Below are positions 16,853-26,231 of a stretch of 64,000 nt of DNA, piece after piece. The notes below the pieces were generated by a model that had not been told where the DNA came from, ran no database searches, and was given only the letters and a program-made list of their open reading frames with translations. The DNA is taken from contig JABFQX010000024.1 in assembly GCA_013141505.1 (NCBI GenBank), forward strand, positions 62,001 to 126,000, in the 5' to 3' direction. Every line of letters starts with the position of its first letter. Position 1 is the stretch's first letter. Both the position numbers and the translations under genes were made by a program. The DNA is from Methyloglobulus sp. (GTDB taxonomy: Bacteria; Pseudomonadota; Gammaproteobacteria; Methylococcales; Methylomonadaceae).

Positions 16853-17655
16853 AGGTGCTGCATTATTGGCGTGCCATGTGGGGTATCATCTGGCGCGAAT
16901 GCTGGCGTTTTATCACTCAACGCGAACGCTTTATTTCGGCATTAGTCAGGCCATTGGTGTGGCTGTTTATCTTTGCTGCCGGATTCCGATCGGCATTAGG
17001 TTTGGCGATCAGTCCGCCTTATGAAACCTATATCCTCTACGAAGTCTACATCGTGCCGGGCTTGTGTGGCATGATCCAGTTATTCAACGGAATGCAAAGC
17101 TCGCTGTCGATGGTCTATGACCGGGAAATGGGCAGTATGCGTATCCTGTTGACCTGCCCACTGCCGCGCTGGTTTTTACTGTTGTCGAAATTATTGGCAG
17201 GCACTGCCGTATCTATCTTACAGGTGTATGTATTTCTTGGCATTGCATGGTGTTATGACATTCGTCCGCCGTTGTTGGGTTATGCTTGGGTTTTGCCAGC
17301 GTTAGTGTTGTCAGGATTAATGCTCGGTGCTTTGGGGTTATTGTTGTCGTCATTCATCAAACAATTGGAAAACTTTGCCGGGGTGATGAATTTTGTTATT
17401 TTTCCGATGTTTTTTATGTCCACGGCACTCTATCCCCTGTGGAAAATCAAGGAGTCCAGTACCTTTTTACATACCCTTGCCCAGTACAATCCTTTCTCCC
17501 AGGCGGTTGAGTTGATCCGGTTTGCCTTGTACAGCCAATTTAATCCACATGCTTTTGTCTATACTCTAGTCGCGTTCATAGTTTTTATGATGCTGGCAAT
17601 CTTGGGTTATAATCCTTCTAAAGGGATGATGACAAGAAAAGGCAATACAGCATGA
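16849..17655 (+). CDS. ABC-2 type permease, PQQ-linked
   Basis: This 268-residue inner-membrane protein has about six hydrophobic segments. It has the ABC-2 features: an N-terminal cytoplasmic piece WRECWRFITQRERF before the first helix, and FPMFFMSTALYPLWKI with YNPFSQAVELIRFALY near the end. It overlaps the ATPase gene by ATGA and completes the four-gene unit (TIGR03861/PedC type). What it exports is unknown; proposals centre on toxic alcohol-oxidation by-products or factors for the periplasmic dehydrogenase. Confidence 0.88.
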   Translation: MKVLHYWRAMWGIIWRECWRFITQRERFISALVRPLVWLFIFAAGFRSALGLAISPPYETYILYEVYIVPGLCGMIQLFNGMQSSLSMVYDREMGSMRILLTCPLPRWFLLLSKLLAGTAVSILQVYVFLGIAWCYDIRPPLLGYAWVLPALVLSGLMLGALGLLLSSFIKQLENFAGVMNFVIFPMFFMSTALYPLWKIKESSTFLHTLAQYNPFSQAVELIRFALYSQFNPHAFVYTLVAFIVFMMLAILGYNPSKGMMTRKGNTA

Positions 17656-17744
17656 CTCTAGCGCATAAAAATATTTTAAAAATAGCTTAGGAATCAGCGT
17701 TTGATAGCAAAGACCCACGGAACTATTATCTTTACGGTGAACAA

Positions 17745-19343
17745 TTGAAAAACTCATTTTTTCTTGTTATTCCGGTCCAAGAATCCAGGCCGGAGCGGCT
17801 AAAAGAATTTGAACAAAAAGCGTTGGCGCAATGGCTTGAAGAGTTGCCGACCGCAAACCCTAGCTTGGCTACGCGCTTGATTCAAGATTTCATTGCTGAT
17901 TTTAACGCCGTAGCCATGCCTTTGCAGCAGCGTTTGGATGCGTTGGAGCAAGTCCGGTCTAAAGTTCTGATTATTGAAGAATACCTGCGTTCCAGGCTGA
18001 TGAAAGCCGGTTTTCCCAAACAAGAGAATGACTTAAAAATTCTCCATGTTCTGGCGACAATAGAACGAGAATATACAATTGGTTACTGGATTGTTTTAAA
18101 AGAACTCACGCATCGACAAGTCGGTTGGTTTCAAGGTAAAAACCTGGCATTGACATTACAACGCTGCATCAAAGGCTTATGCAGTGTGGTTGTAAGCCAC
18201 ATGTTGATGGGCTTGGCGGCACCTGATTGGGTGTGGATAGATCTACATTCCCTTTACAAACTCAGCGTAAAGGTAAAAAAAGACACGGTAAGGGTATCGG
18301 ATCATACTAATTTCATTAACAAAGCCAGCTCCCCCGAAGAATGCTATCGGCAAATACTGTTGCTAAATCTTTCCCACCCCACAGGGTTAATGCAAAAAGA
18401 AGTTTTTCTCGTATATGACTTTATTGAATCGTTATTTCCTTATTTCAGCTTGAGTTCCGCGCCTGTTTTTGGGCAACGCATGCAGTTTATCGTCATGACG
18501 GACGAAGACAAGCCGCCATTCGTTCAAATCGAGACCGATACCAGAAAAGATACCGCCGCATTGTTCTTAAACTTTACCAAGCTGTACAAGGCATTGGAAA
18601 AGAAAGACAAGTTTATTAGCGCGACAAAAACACGCTTTGCATCTATGCATATCCTTCATAACCATGAAGAAAAACCCACCGCTGAATTGCTAGATTACCT
18701 TGAACTTAGGTGGATGGGCGTTGAGCTTCAGAAAGAAGCCGTTTTTAGTGATAGGTTAGATAGATATATGGCGATAGGCATGGGGCCTGCCCATCAGCTA
18801 AAAAGCACTGATCTACCGCAAATCAGGGCGACTGCTGGCAGCACCGAAAGCGCGCAGGAAGTTTTAGTTCATACAGAATCCGACCGGTTGTTATTTTCGG
18901 TATTTAAAGCCACTGGTGTTTTATCGGTAGGCAACTTAATCAGTTTAAGGAAAGCCAATCAGCCCGACCAAAAACGATCTCTAGCGGTTGTTAACGAGCT
19001 GATTGTTGCAAAGCAATCAGGCAAAATAAGTTTTGGTTTGCGTTTGCTAACTGCACTTTATCATGCCGTTTATTACACCATGGTCGAAACGACTGACACT
19101 ACGTCGTATAAAGGCCTATTTCATAGTGCCGACGATGAATATGATGAAGCTAGTTTCCTAGTGGTTGATAATTTCGTCTTAAAAGAAGGGGATATAATCA
19201 AAATGCTGGTTGGCAATGAAGATATTTTTCTTATTTTAAAAGACAGGAAAAACGTTGGTTTGGGTTATTGGCAATTTAAATGCAATAGAATCGCAGCAAA
19301 AGTGGATAAGTCGCTGCCGAAAAAAGGTTATGATTTTATTTAA
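17745..19343 (+). CDS. Uncharacterised 532-residue protein, possible degenerate PilZ
   Basis: There is no signal peptide, so it is probably cytoplasmic. The N-terminal part is helical and contains ELPTANPSLATRLI, resembling a proteobacterial family of about 550 residues that ends in a PilZ-like domain. The C-terminal region (about residues 370-525) includes SLAVVNELIVAKQSGKISFG, a possible degraded version of the PilZ D/N-x-S-x2-G segment, but the Arg motif is not clear. The start is a TTG at 17745 with a weak ribosome site, so the true start is uncertain. It follows the ABC permease by 89 bases and may or may not belong to that operon. Confidence 0.7.
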   Translation: MKNSFFLVIPVQESRPERLKEFEQKALAQWLEELPTANPSLATRLIQDFIADFNAVAMPLQQRLDALEQVRSKVLIIEEYLRSRLMKAGFPKQENDLKILHVLATIEREYTIGYWIVLKELTHRQVGWFQGKNLALTLQRCIKGLCSVVVSHMLMGLAAPDWVWIDLHSLYKLSVKVKKDTVRVSDHTNFINKASSPEECYRQILLLNLSHPTGLMQKEVFLVYDFIESLFPYFSLSSAPVFGQRMQFIVMTDEDKPPFVQIETDTRKDTAALFLNFTKLYKALEKKDKFISATKTRFASMHILHNHEEKPTAELLDYLELRWMGVELQKEAVFSDRLDRYMAIGMGPAHQLKSTDLPQIRATAGSTESAQEVLVHTESDRLLFSVFKATGVLSVGNLISLRKANQPDQKRSLAVVNELIVAKQSGKISFGLRLLTALYHAVYYTMVETTDTTSYKGLFHSADDEYDEASFLVVDNFVLKEGDIIKMLVGNEDIFLILKDRKNVGLGYWQFKCNRIAAKVDKSLPKKGYDFI

Positions 19344-19593
19344 GGCTTAACCAAATAGTCTTGAGTATCAGTTGGCTTGATACAAATCACTTGAAAAGTT
19401 TTTACATCGTGGTAAGTTTGTCCACTGAGTAGACGCAAGTCGATGCAGCCAGCGATTGTTTAATAGATAGCGGTCAATACTTTAATGAAGTTTACTTTAA
19501 AATATATTTTAAATACCAGATAGCAAACCGGAAATTTGTATCAGTTTTAGAAAGGTTTCACCAAACAATAATTACAAACCATGAGGATGAAAA

Positions 19594-20085
19594 ATGAGTG
19601 ACGAAGAGAATTTAAATAAAACGGTAGACTCAGCAAAAAATGTCGCAGGCAATCAGTTTGCTGCGTTTATGGGCTTGAAAGAAAAAAATCCCAAAGCATT
19701 CTATGGCATTATTGTCGCGCTGGTCTTGCCTGTGCTTATCATGATGTTTAGCGGAGGTGAATCAACCCCTGTTTCCGGGCCGACAATTAAAGATTTATCA
19801 GTAGGGCAAAAATACACCTTAAAAAGCCCAAATACGGTTGATAAAGATGCCAAGATACGCCTAGTTCCGGTACCTGGAACGCTTGCCGCTTATGACGATA
19901 CCGAAGAAGAAGACAGAAAAGATACCAAGGAAAACACCTGTCAGCATATGCCCCAAGGCACTCCTGTAGAAGTCATGGAATTTTCAGATGCTTACGGCAA
20001 GAAAAAGATGTTTGTGAAGGTTAAAGTTACGGAAGGCGCTTGCAAAGACAAAGACGGTTGGGTGCTTGCGATTGATGTACAGTAA
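19594..20085 (+). CDS. Single-pass membrane protein with SH3-like periplasmic part
   Basis: This 163-residue protein is unrecognised. Residues 1-35 are charged and cytoplasmic, residues 36-53 (FYGIIVALVLPVLIMMF) form one membrane helix, and the rest is soluble with two cysteines (in ENTCQHMPQG and EGACKDKDGW). The pattern of a GTPVEVMEF strand followed by VKVKV and GWVLAID resembles a bacterial SH3 fold, with the cysteines possibly forming a disulfide. GAGGATG precedes the ATG. The preceding 250 bases show no other gene. Confidence 0.7.
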   Translation: MSDEENLNKTVDSAKNVAGNQFAAFMGLKEKNPKAFYGIIVALVLPVLIMMFSGGESTPVSGPTIKDLSVGQKYTLKSPNTVDKDAKIRLVPVPGTLAAYDDTEEEDRKDTKENTCQHMPQGTPVEVMEFSDAYGKKKMFVKVKVTEGACKDKDGWVLAIDVQ

Positions 20086-20093
20086 TTTATAGA

Positions 20094-20121
20094 TTGACAC
20101 CACGCTTAAAAAATCTATAAT
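20094..20121 (+). promoter_or_regulatory. Sigma-70 promoter of tRNA-Gly
   Basis: TTGACA (20094-20099) and TATAAT (20116-20121) are both perfect consensus hexamers with a 16-base spacer. They lie about 20 bases before the tRNA-Gly gene. Confidence 0.85.
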
Positions 20122-20140
20122 TAGTAGGATAACTTCAGTT

Positions 20141-20215
20141 GCGGGAATAGCTCAGTGGTAGAGCACAACCTTGCCAAGGTTGGGGTCGCGAGTTCGAATC
20201 TCGTTTCCCGCTCCA
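20141..20215 (+). tRNA. tRNA-Gly (anticodon GCC)
   Basis: The acceptor arms GCGGGAA and TTCCCGC pair fully. The D-loop AGCTCAGTGGTAGAGC, the anticodon loop TTGCCAA (anticodon 20173-20175) and the T-arm GTTCGAATC are standard, and CCA is encoded at the 3' end. A consensus promoter precedes it and a terminator follows. Confidence 0.98.
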
Positions 20216-20225
20216 ATTAATATAG

Positions 20226-20254
20226 AAAAGCCGCGTAAAGTCGCGGCTTTTTTG
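20226..20254 (+). terminator. Intrinsic terminator after tRNA-Gly
   Basis: A 10-bp stem (20226-20235 with 20242-20251) with a six-base loop is followed by a T run. It lies between the two tRNA genes, so tRNA-Cys would depend on read-through or its own promoter. Confidence 0.8.
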
Positions 20255-20274
20255 TTTCAAGACATTTCAATTAT

Positions 20275-20348
20275 GGCTGCGTAGCAAAATGGTTATGCAG
20301 AGGCCTGCAAAGCCTTAGACGCCGGTTCGATTCCGGCCGCAGCCTCCA
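20275..20348 (+). tRNA. tRNA-Cys (anticodon GCA)
   Basis: Acceptor arms GGCTGCG and CGCAGCC pair. The anticodon loop is CTGCAAA (anticodon 20307-20309), the T-arm is CCGGTTCGATTCCGG, and CCA is encoded. An integrase remnant lies just downstream, so the 3' half of this gene was probably the attachment site of an integrative element. Confidence 0.98.
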
Positions 20349-20380
20349 TGAGATGGCATCACAAATTATCAGCAATTATC

Positions 20381-20417
20381 AAACCCCGCATGTTTACTGG
20401 ACATAGCGGGGTTTTTT
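20381..20417 (+). terminator. Intrinsic terminator after tRNA-Cys
   Basis: AAACCCCGC (20381-20389) pairs with GCGGGGTTT (20406-20414), followed by more T. Confidence 0.8.
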
Positions 20418-20484
20418 CTGTCCATTGGTTATCAATTAGTGTCTTTCACCTCTCTACAGCTCACGTTAAATGCGGGTAATAATC

Positions 20485-20520
20485 GGGGGTAACAGTCCTT
20501 CACAAAAAAAAGTTACCCCC
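20485..20520 (+). repeat. 9-bp inverted repeat before integrase remnant
   Basis: GGGGGTAAC (20485-20493) and GTTACCCCC (20512-20520) are separated by 18 bases that end in eight A. It lies directly before the broken integrase start. It may be a binding site or leader hairpin inherited from the mobile element. Confidence 0.4.
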
Positions 20521-20523
20521 AAA

Positions 20524-20860
20524 ATGCTGACAGACACCGCATGTAAGAACGCCCACTGGGGCGGCAAAGCCAAATGGGGCAAGGTTTTCAAGCTGGCAGA
20601 CGGAAAGGGCTTGTCGTTTGGTTGTTACCCCGACATCGCTTGAGCAAGCAAGACAACGGCGAGACGACTCACGAAAACTGATAGCCAACGGCAGCATAGG
20701 CTCCGGCGAAAACAGGAAGGCAGTCAAAGAATCAAAGGCAGAACTCGCAAGCAACAGCCTTGAGGTTGTTGCTAAGGAATGGGGGCAAAAAAAGTTAACG
20801 GTTGGGACGACAAAAACAACTGTTCAAAACGTATGCTTGAAAGGCTAAAAAAATTTCATG
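20524..20860 (+). pseudogene. Degraded tyrosine-recombinase integrase
   Basis: The first frame begins with LTDTACKNA and KVFKLADGKGLSFG at 20524 and stops after CYPDIA. The reading continues one frame over with SLEQARQRRDDSRKLIANG and ASNSLEVVAKEW, then jumps again to KRMLERLKKF. Joined, these are the N-terminal DUF4102 and start of the core-binding domain of P4-type integrases. Residues between LADG and the YPD motif are missing, and the whole catalytic domain (Arg, His-x2-Arg, Tyr) is absent. It sits 175 bases downstream of tRNA-Cys in the usual orientation. At least two frameshifts and a large truncation make it dead. Confidence 0.85.
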
Positions 20861-20986
20861 TAATTGAAATATATAGTTATTTGAAAAAACAATCAGGATC
20901 CGATAGCTCGAGAATGATAATATGGTTCTCTGATTTCTATCGAAAGAATCAAAACTTGTAGGATTTTTTCAGGGGTGACTAAATAT

Positions 20987-22672
20987 ATGGCTCAAGCATT
21001 CAAAGGACTTTTTATCCAAATCCCCTTTGGGCAAGAAAATCGGGTGATTTTTCTATTGGCCGGATCAGCCTGTTTGGAGCTTTTTGCCTATATGGCGGGT
21101 GGTTATGTTGCTAGGCTTGCCGCCATGATTTGGATTGCCCAAAGCCTGTTGGCAGCTCTTTGTGTAAGCTATTGGTATGTTGAAAATCTACTTAATGCGT
21201 GGAATAAAAAGCAATTTCCGTTCTTAATAACGCATAGCATTATTTTATGCATTCTGACTTTCGTTCTGGGCAGTCCTCAAATAGCTGATGTAAGCCCAGA
21301 GGCAGCACTGCAAGCCGGAGCGGGGATTGATGCTTTTTCAAGCATTGATTTTAATTATAACGGTAAGGCTTTTCTTGGCTATCCTGCCCGACAATATTTA
21401 TTGGTTGCATTGCCCAGTAAGTTGTTCGGATCTAGTTTATTCGCATTGCACTTGGGCTTTGCCTGGCTATTTATTATTGGTTTTATGGCATTTTCGGTTG
21501 GCTTGCAGCGGTTGACTGCTCGTTTGGGTCGACCTGAAAGTCTAGCGCTTGTCCCTATTTCGCTATTATTCAGCTTTCCTTTTATCCCTGAATACTATTT
21601 GATTTTTGAACAAACCATCTTACCCATTTCGCTCACACTCTTTGCCATTGGCATTGTGCTAATTGCTCTCGATGAATTTAGCCCTGCTGCATTGATAGCG
21701 CTGGCCTGGGTAAGTGCTTTTTTAAGCCATACCTACACGCCTGCCCTGGCTGCTTTGGGCTTGCTCTTGGTGAGTTTGTTACTGCTTTGCTTAAAGCCAA
21801 GCCAAATGGACATGAATTTGGATAGGCATCAATTAAAAAAGGTATTTCTTGCCATTTTTGGCTACGCGGTCATTTTTTTGCTGGCTACTGTACTTGCTGG
21901 ACGTGAAGACAGGGTTGCCCAGTTGCGCGAAAGTAGTTCAGCGTTTGATCTGCTGACAAGTGTTTTGGCCGTATTGACTGATCGCAACGTTGCTTTTTTT
22001 GGTGTATTGGACTTGCCGATATTGGCCTATCTGATTGCGTCTCTGCTTGGTTTTTTTGGCAGGATTCATTTTCTCGTTTCAGTGTGGGTTATCGGCGTTT
22101 TAATGGCTGCTCTGCAATTGCAGGGTTATACCCAATACGATGTTGCTTCTATCATGCAACGCGCCCTAATTATTTTGCCTGTTTTGTTGACTGCGATGTA
22201 TTTAATTTTCCTGCGCTGGATGGCATCAAATTCGGTGGGTTTATCTGGGCGAAGTGCTTGCGTTATCGCACTATCTGCATTAATTGTCTTATTCAGCAAT
22301 GTATTGCACGAGCATCGTTCTTTTCGTTATTTAAACTCCATTGTGCCTTTTAAGTTCATTTTGAATGACATGAATGCTGATATTAAAAAGATGGGCGTAG
22401 AGCAGCCCAAGCAAGTTGACATCCTGTTTTTTACTGACAATCAACTGATGACTAATCTGAAAGACTATGCCCGTTACCTGTTTCCGGCTGCACATGTTTA
22501 TGTTTCTACAGACAAGGCCATTCCCAATGAAGTGGCTAATTCTAAGAATTTGCTTATTTATGGTGACGAGTCCATTGCTGGAGGTATCGCAGGGTTGCAA
22601 TTGCAAGCTGTTGGCGTGAAGGATGTGAGAACGGGCGCTCAGGTTAAGTATTATCGTGGTCGTGTTGAATGA
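20987..22672 (+). CDS. Unknown polytopic membrane protein
   Basis: About 561 residues with roughly a dozen hydrophobic segments through residue 470, then a soluble C-terminal domain of about 95 residues (from FILNDMNADIKKMG). The layout recalls GT-C-like or O-antigen-polymerase-like membrane proteins, with a loop before helix 3 rich in Asp and Ala (EAALQAGAGIDAF), but I find no catalytic motif and assign no function. The ATG at 20987 has AGGGG eleven bases upstream; a GTG at 20975 is the alternative. It directly follows the integrase remnant and may be leftover cargo or the original neighbour. Confidence 0.7.
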   Translation: MAQAFKGLFIQIPFGQENRVIFLLAGSACLELFAYMAGGYVARLAAMIWIAQSLLAALCVSYWYVENLLNAWNKKQFPFLITHSIILCILTFVLGSPQIADVSPEAALQAGAGIDAFSSIDFNYNGKAFLGYPARQYLLVALPSKLFGSSLFALHLGFAWLFIIGFMAFSVGLQRLTARLGRPESLALVPISLLFSFPFIPEYYLIFEQTILPISLTLFAIGIVLIALDEFSPAALIALAWVSAFLSHTYTPALAALGLLLVSLLLLCLKPSQMDMNLDRHQLKKVFLAIFGYAVIFLLATVLAGREDRVAQLRESSSAFDLLTSVLAVLTDRNVAFFGVLDLPILAYLIASLLGFFGRIHFLVSVWVIGVLMAALQLQGYTQYDVASIMQRALIILPVLLTAMYLIFLRWMASNSVGLSGRSACVIALSALIVLFSNVLHEHRSFRYLNSIVPFKFILNDMNADIKKMGVEQPKQVDILFFTDNQLMTNLKDYARYLFPAAHVYVSTDKAIPNEVANSKNLLIYGDESIAGGIAGLQLQAVGVKDVRTGAQVKYYRGRVE

Positions 22673-22688
22673 CTCAAAATAATAACGC

Positions 22689-23570
22689 CTACAAGCTGTA
22701 ATCCATAAGAATCCCACAAAACACCGCTAAGCCAAGCCAATTGTTATTTAAAAACGCCTGAAAACATAACTTTTTGTCCCGGTAAAAAATCAATTTCTGT
22801 TGATAGAGTGACAATCCTGCCGCAGCTGTCAGTCCGAGATAATAAGCCGAGCCGAATTGCATCATTAAGCCAACTTGGATCAATAGGCCAAGAATAACCA
22901 ACTGTAATAACGCCATGATGTGACGGTCATAATTGCCAAATAAAATTGCTGTGGATTTAACGCCGATTTTAAGGTCGTCGTCTTTATCGACCATGGCATA
23001 CATTGTGTCGTACACCAATGCCCATAATATGACAGCCAAATACAGTACCCAGGCCACGGGAGGAATAGTGTTAAGTTGCGCGGCGAAGGCCATTGGCACC
23101 GCCCAGCCGAAAGCAATCCCCAGATAGGCCTGCGGTAATTGAGTGTAGCGTTTCATAAACGGATAACTGGCGGCTAAAAAGGCACCGACAAATGACAGCA
23201 TGATGGTATAGATATTCAGCAGCAATACCAAAGCAAATGCACACAAGCACAGCACGACAAAAACCACCAAGGCTTCTTTAGGCCGGACTTTGCCTGCCGC
23301 GATAGGCCGTTGTTTGGTGCGTTCGACATGCGGGTCGAAATCCCGATCGGCATAATCATTAATCACACACCCTGCTGAACGCATAAATACCACACCCAGG
23401 CAGAACACCGTCAACACCAGTCCATCCGGTTTGCCGTCACTGGCAATCCACAATGCCCAAAGTGCAGGCCACAATAGGATCAAAATACCGATAGGCCGAT
23501 CAAGCCGGGTTAAGAATGTGTACTGCCTGACGCGATCCAACAGTTGTTCTTTCGTCATTACGATGTCCAT
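22689..23570 (-). CDS. ubiA: 4-hydroxybenzoate polyprenyltransferase
   Basis: This 293-residue inner-membrane prenyltransferase attaches the polyprenyl chain to 4-hydroxybenzoate in ubiquinone synthesis. It has both Asp-rich magnesium-diphosphate motifs: [19 protein letters not shown] (about residues 70-90) and [20 protein letters not shown] (about 190-209). Nine or so hydrophobic segments and the length fit the family. It converges on the unknown membrane gene with only 16 bases between stops. No ubiC is adjacent. Confidence 0.96.
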   Translation of the reverse strand: MDIVMTKEQLLDRVRQYTFLTRLDRPIGILILLWPALWALWIASDGKPDGLVLTVFCLGVVFMRSAGCVINDYADRDFDPHVERTKQRPIAAGKVRPKEALVVFVVLCLCAFALVLLLNIYTIMLSFVGAFLAASYPFMKRYTQLPQAYLGIAFGWAVPMAFAAQLNTIPPVAWVLYLAVILWALVYDTMYAMVDKDDDLKIGVKSTAILFGNYDRHIMALLQLVILGLLIQVGLMMQFGSAYYLGLTAAAGLSLYQQKLIFYRDKKLCFQAFLNNNWLGLAVFCGILMDYSL

Positions 23571-23658
23571 TTTTCAAAAACTGAGTAGGCTAAGGATGCT
23601 ATTATAAACGCTAGTGTTGACTTGTTTAGAGTTTGGTTTTGACAAAGGTGAAACTGCC

Positions 23659-24006
23659 ATGACTGTGAAAATATACCACAATCCGCGCTGCACAAAATCC
23701 CGGCAAACTTTGCAGTTATTGAAAGATAAGGGTATAGAGCCGGATATTATCGAATACCTTAAAACGCCACCCAGTGCTGAAGAATTGGCTGATATTTTGC
23801 AAAAACTCGGCATGGAACCGCGTGATTTGATGCGGAAGAGTGAAGGCGAATACAAGGCCAACAACCTTGATAATCCCACACTAGACAGGCTTGTCTTAAT
23901 AAACGGCATGGTTGCAAACCCGATTTTAATCGAACGTCCTATCGTTATCGCTAATAGTAAAGCAGTGATTGGTCGTCCGCCTGAAAATGTCCTCAGCATT
24001 TTGTAA
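23659..24006 (+). CDS. ArsC-family glutaredoxin-type reductase
   Basis: With the ATG at 23659 (AAGGTG eight bases before) the protein has 115 residues, the usual size. It contains IYHNPRCTKSRQTL, with the catalytic Cys of the ArsC CX5R-like loop, and the C-terminal IERPIVI and AVIGRPPE segments with conserved arginines. Family members reduce arsenate with glutaredoxin, or act as YfgD-like proteins of unknown substrate. No arsenite pump or ArsR regulator is nearby, and the position before wrbA-DUF2069-hda matches the chromosomal YfgD-type context, so a resistance role is doubtful. Confidence 0.9.
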   Translation: MTVKIYHNPRCTKSRQTLQLLKDKGIEPDIIEYLKTPPSAEELADILQKLGMEPRDLMRKSEGEYKANNLDNPTLDRLVLINGMVANPILIERPIVIANSKAVIGRPPENVLSIL

Positions 24007-24974
<968 letters not shown>

Positions 24975-25673
24975 ATGGCCGAGCAGTTACCTGTCGAGTT
25001 CGAGTTTCGGGCCAACCAGACCTTCGCTGAGTATTTTCCGGGTGGCAATGAGGAAATCATCGGGGAATTAAAAAAGGCCGTTGCCGGTATCGGCGAACAG
25101 TTGCTGTTCCTGTGGGGAAACACAGGGCAGGGCAAGAGCCATTTGTTACATGCCTGCTGCCATGAAGCATCGCTTTTGGGCTTCAGTGCTTTTTACCTTA
25201 ATTGTCGGCAGTCTGCCGTTTTGCCCCCAGACGTATTTAACGGGCTTGAAGGCATTGACGTTGTTTGCATAGATAACCTTGATGCTCTTGCGGGCTTTGC
25301 GGATTTAGAATTGGCCTTGTTTAATTTTTTTAACCAGCACCGTAGCAATGGTTGTCGAATAATCTTGTCGGCATCGTGTGCACCTAAAGTTATCGCTTTG
25401 GCATTGCCTGACCTGAAAACCCGTATTAACTGGGGATTATCATTAAAAATTCAGCCCTTGGCGGATAATGACAAAATTGCCGCATTAAGCCATAAAGCCC
25501 AACAATTGGGGTTTGAATTCACCCCAAAAGCGGTCAAATTTTTATTGACGCGCTATGACCGCAGCTTGTCTTCGTTGTGGTTGGCGTTAAACAAACTGGA
25601 TGTCGCATCCTTGTCTGCCCAGCGAAAACTGACGATACCTTTTTTGAAAGAAGTGTTGAAAAACGAACCTTAA
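24975..25673 (+). CDS. hda: DnaA regulatory inactivator Hda
   Basis: This 232-residue AAA+ protein acts with the DNA sliding clamp to trigger ATP hydrolysis by DnaA after initiation. Residues 4-9 read QLPVEF, a variant of the clamp-binding QL(S/P)LP motif. Walker A is GNTGQGKSH (48-56), and Walker B VVCIDNLDAL follows near residue 100. FRANQTFAEYFPGGNEE is typical of the family. It starts directly after the DUF2069 stop. Confidence 0.95.
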   Translation: MAEQLPVEFEFRANQTFAEYFPGGNEEIIGELKKAVAGIGEQLLFLWGNTGQGKSHLLHACCHEASLLGFSAFYLNCRQSAVLPPDVFNGLEGIDVVCIDNLDALAGFADLELALFNFFNQHRSNGCRIILSASCAPKVIALALPDLKTRINWGLSLKIQPLADNDKIAALSHKAQQLGFEFTPKAVKFLLTRYDRSLSSLWLALNKLDVASLSAQRKLTIPFLKEVLKNEP

Positions 25674-25864
25674 CTTGTTTATTGAGTTGTTCATTAAAAG
25701 ACGGGTTTACGAAATGGTTTAAATCTGGTGGCGAACGCTAGCTAGCATTCCTCGTTTTGATTTTACGGATATGCTTGATTTTACCGCTTCGCTTACAGAT
25801 TGTATGTTGTTAAATAATGTGTATGATTGCAGCCTGTGATTATATAAAATTACGCCACAAATAA

Positions 25865-26215
<351 letters not shown>

Positions 26216-26231
26216 ACGGCTCAGGAAAATC

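Noticed and set aside
23659-24006. Arsenic resistance operon
   Set aside because: Only an ArsC-like protein is present; no arsB/acr3 or arsR, and the context fits the housekeeping YfgD-type gene.
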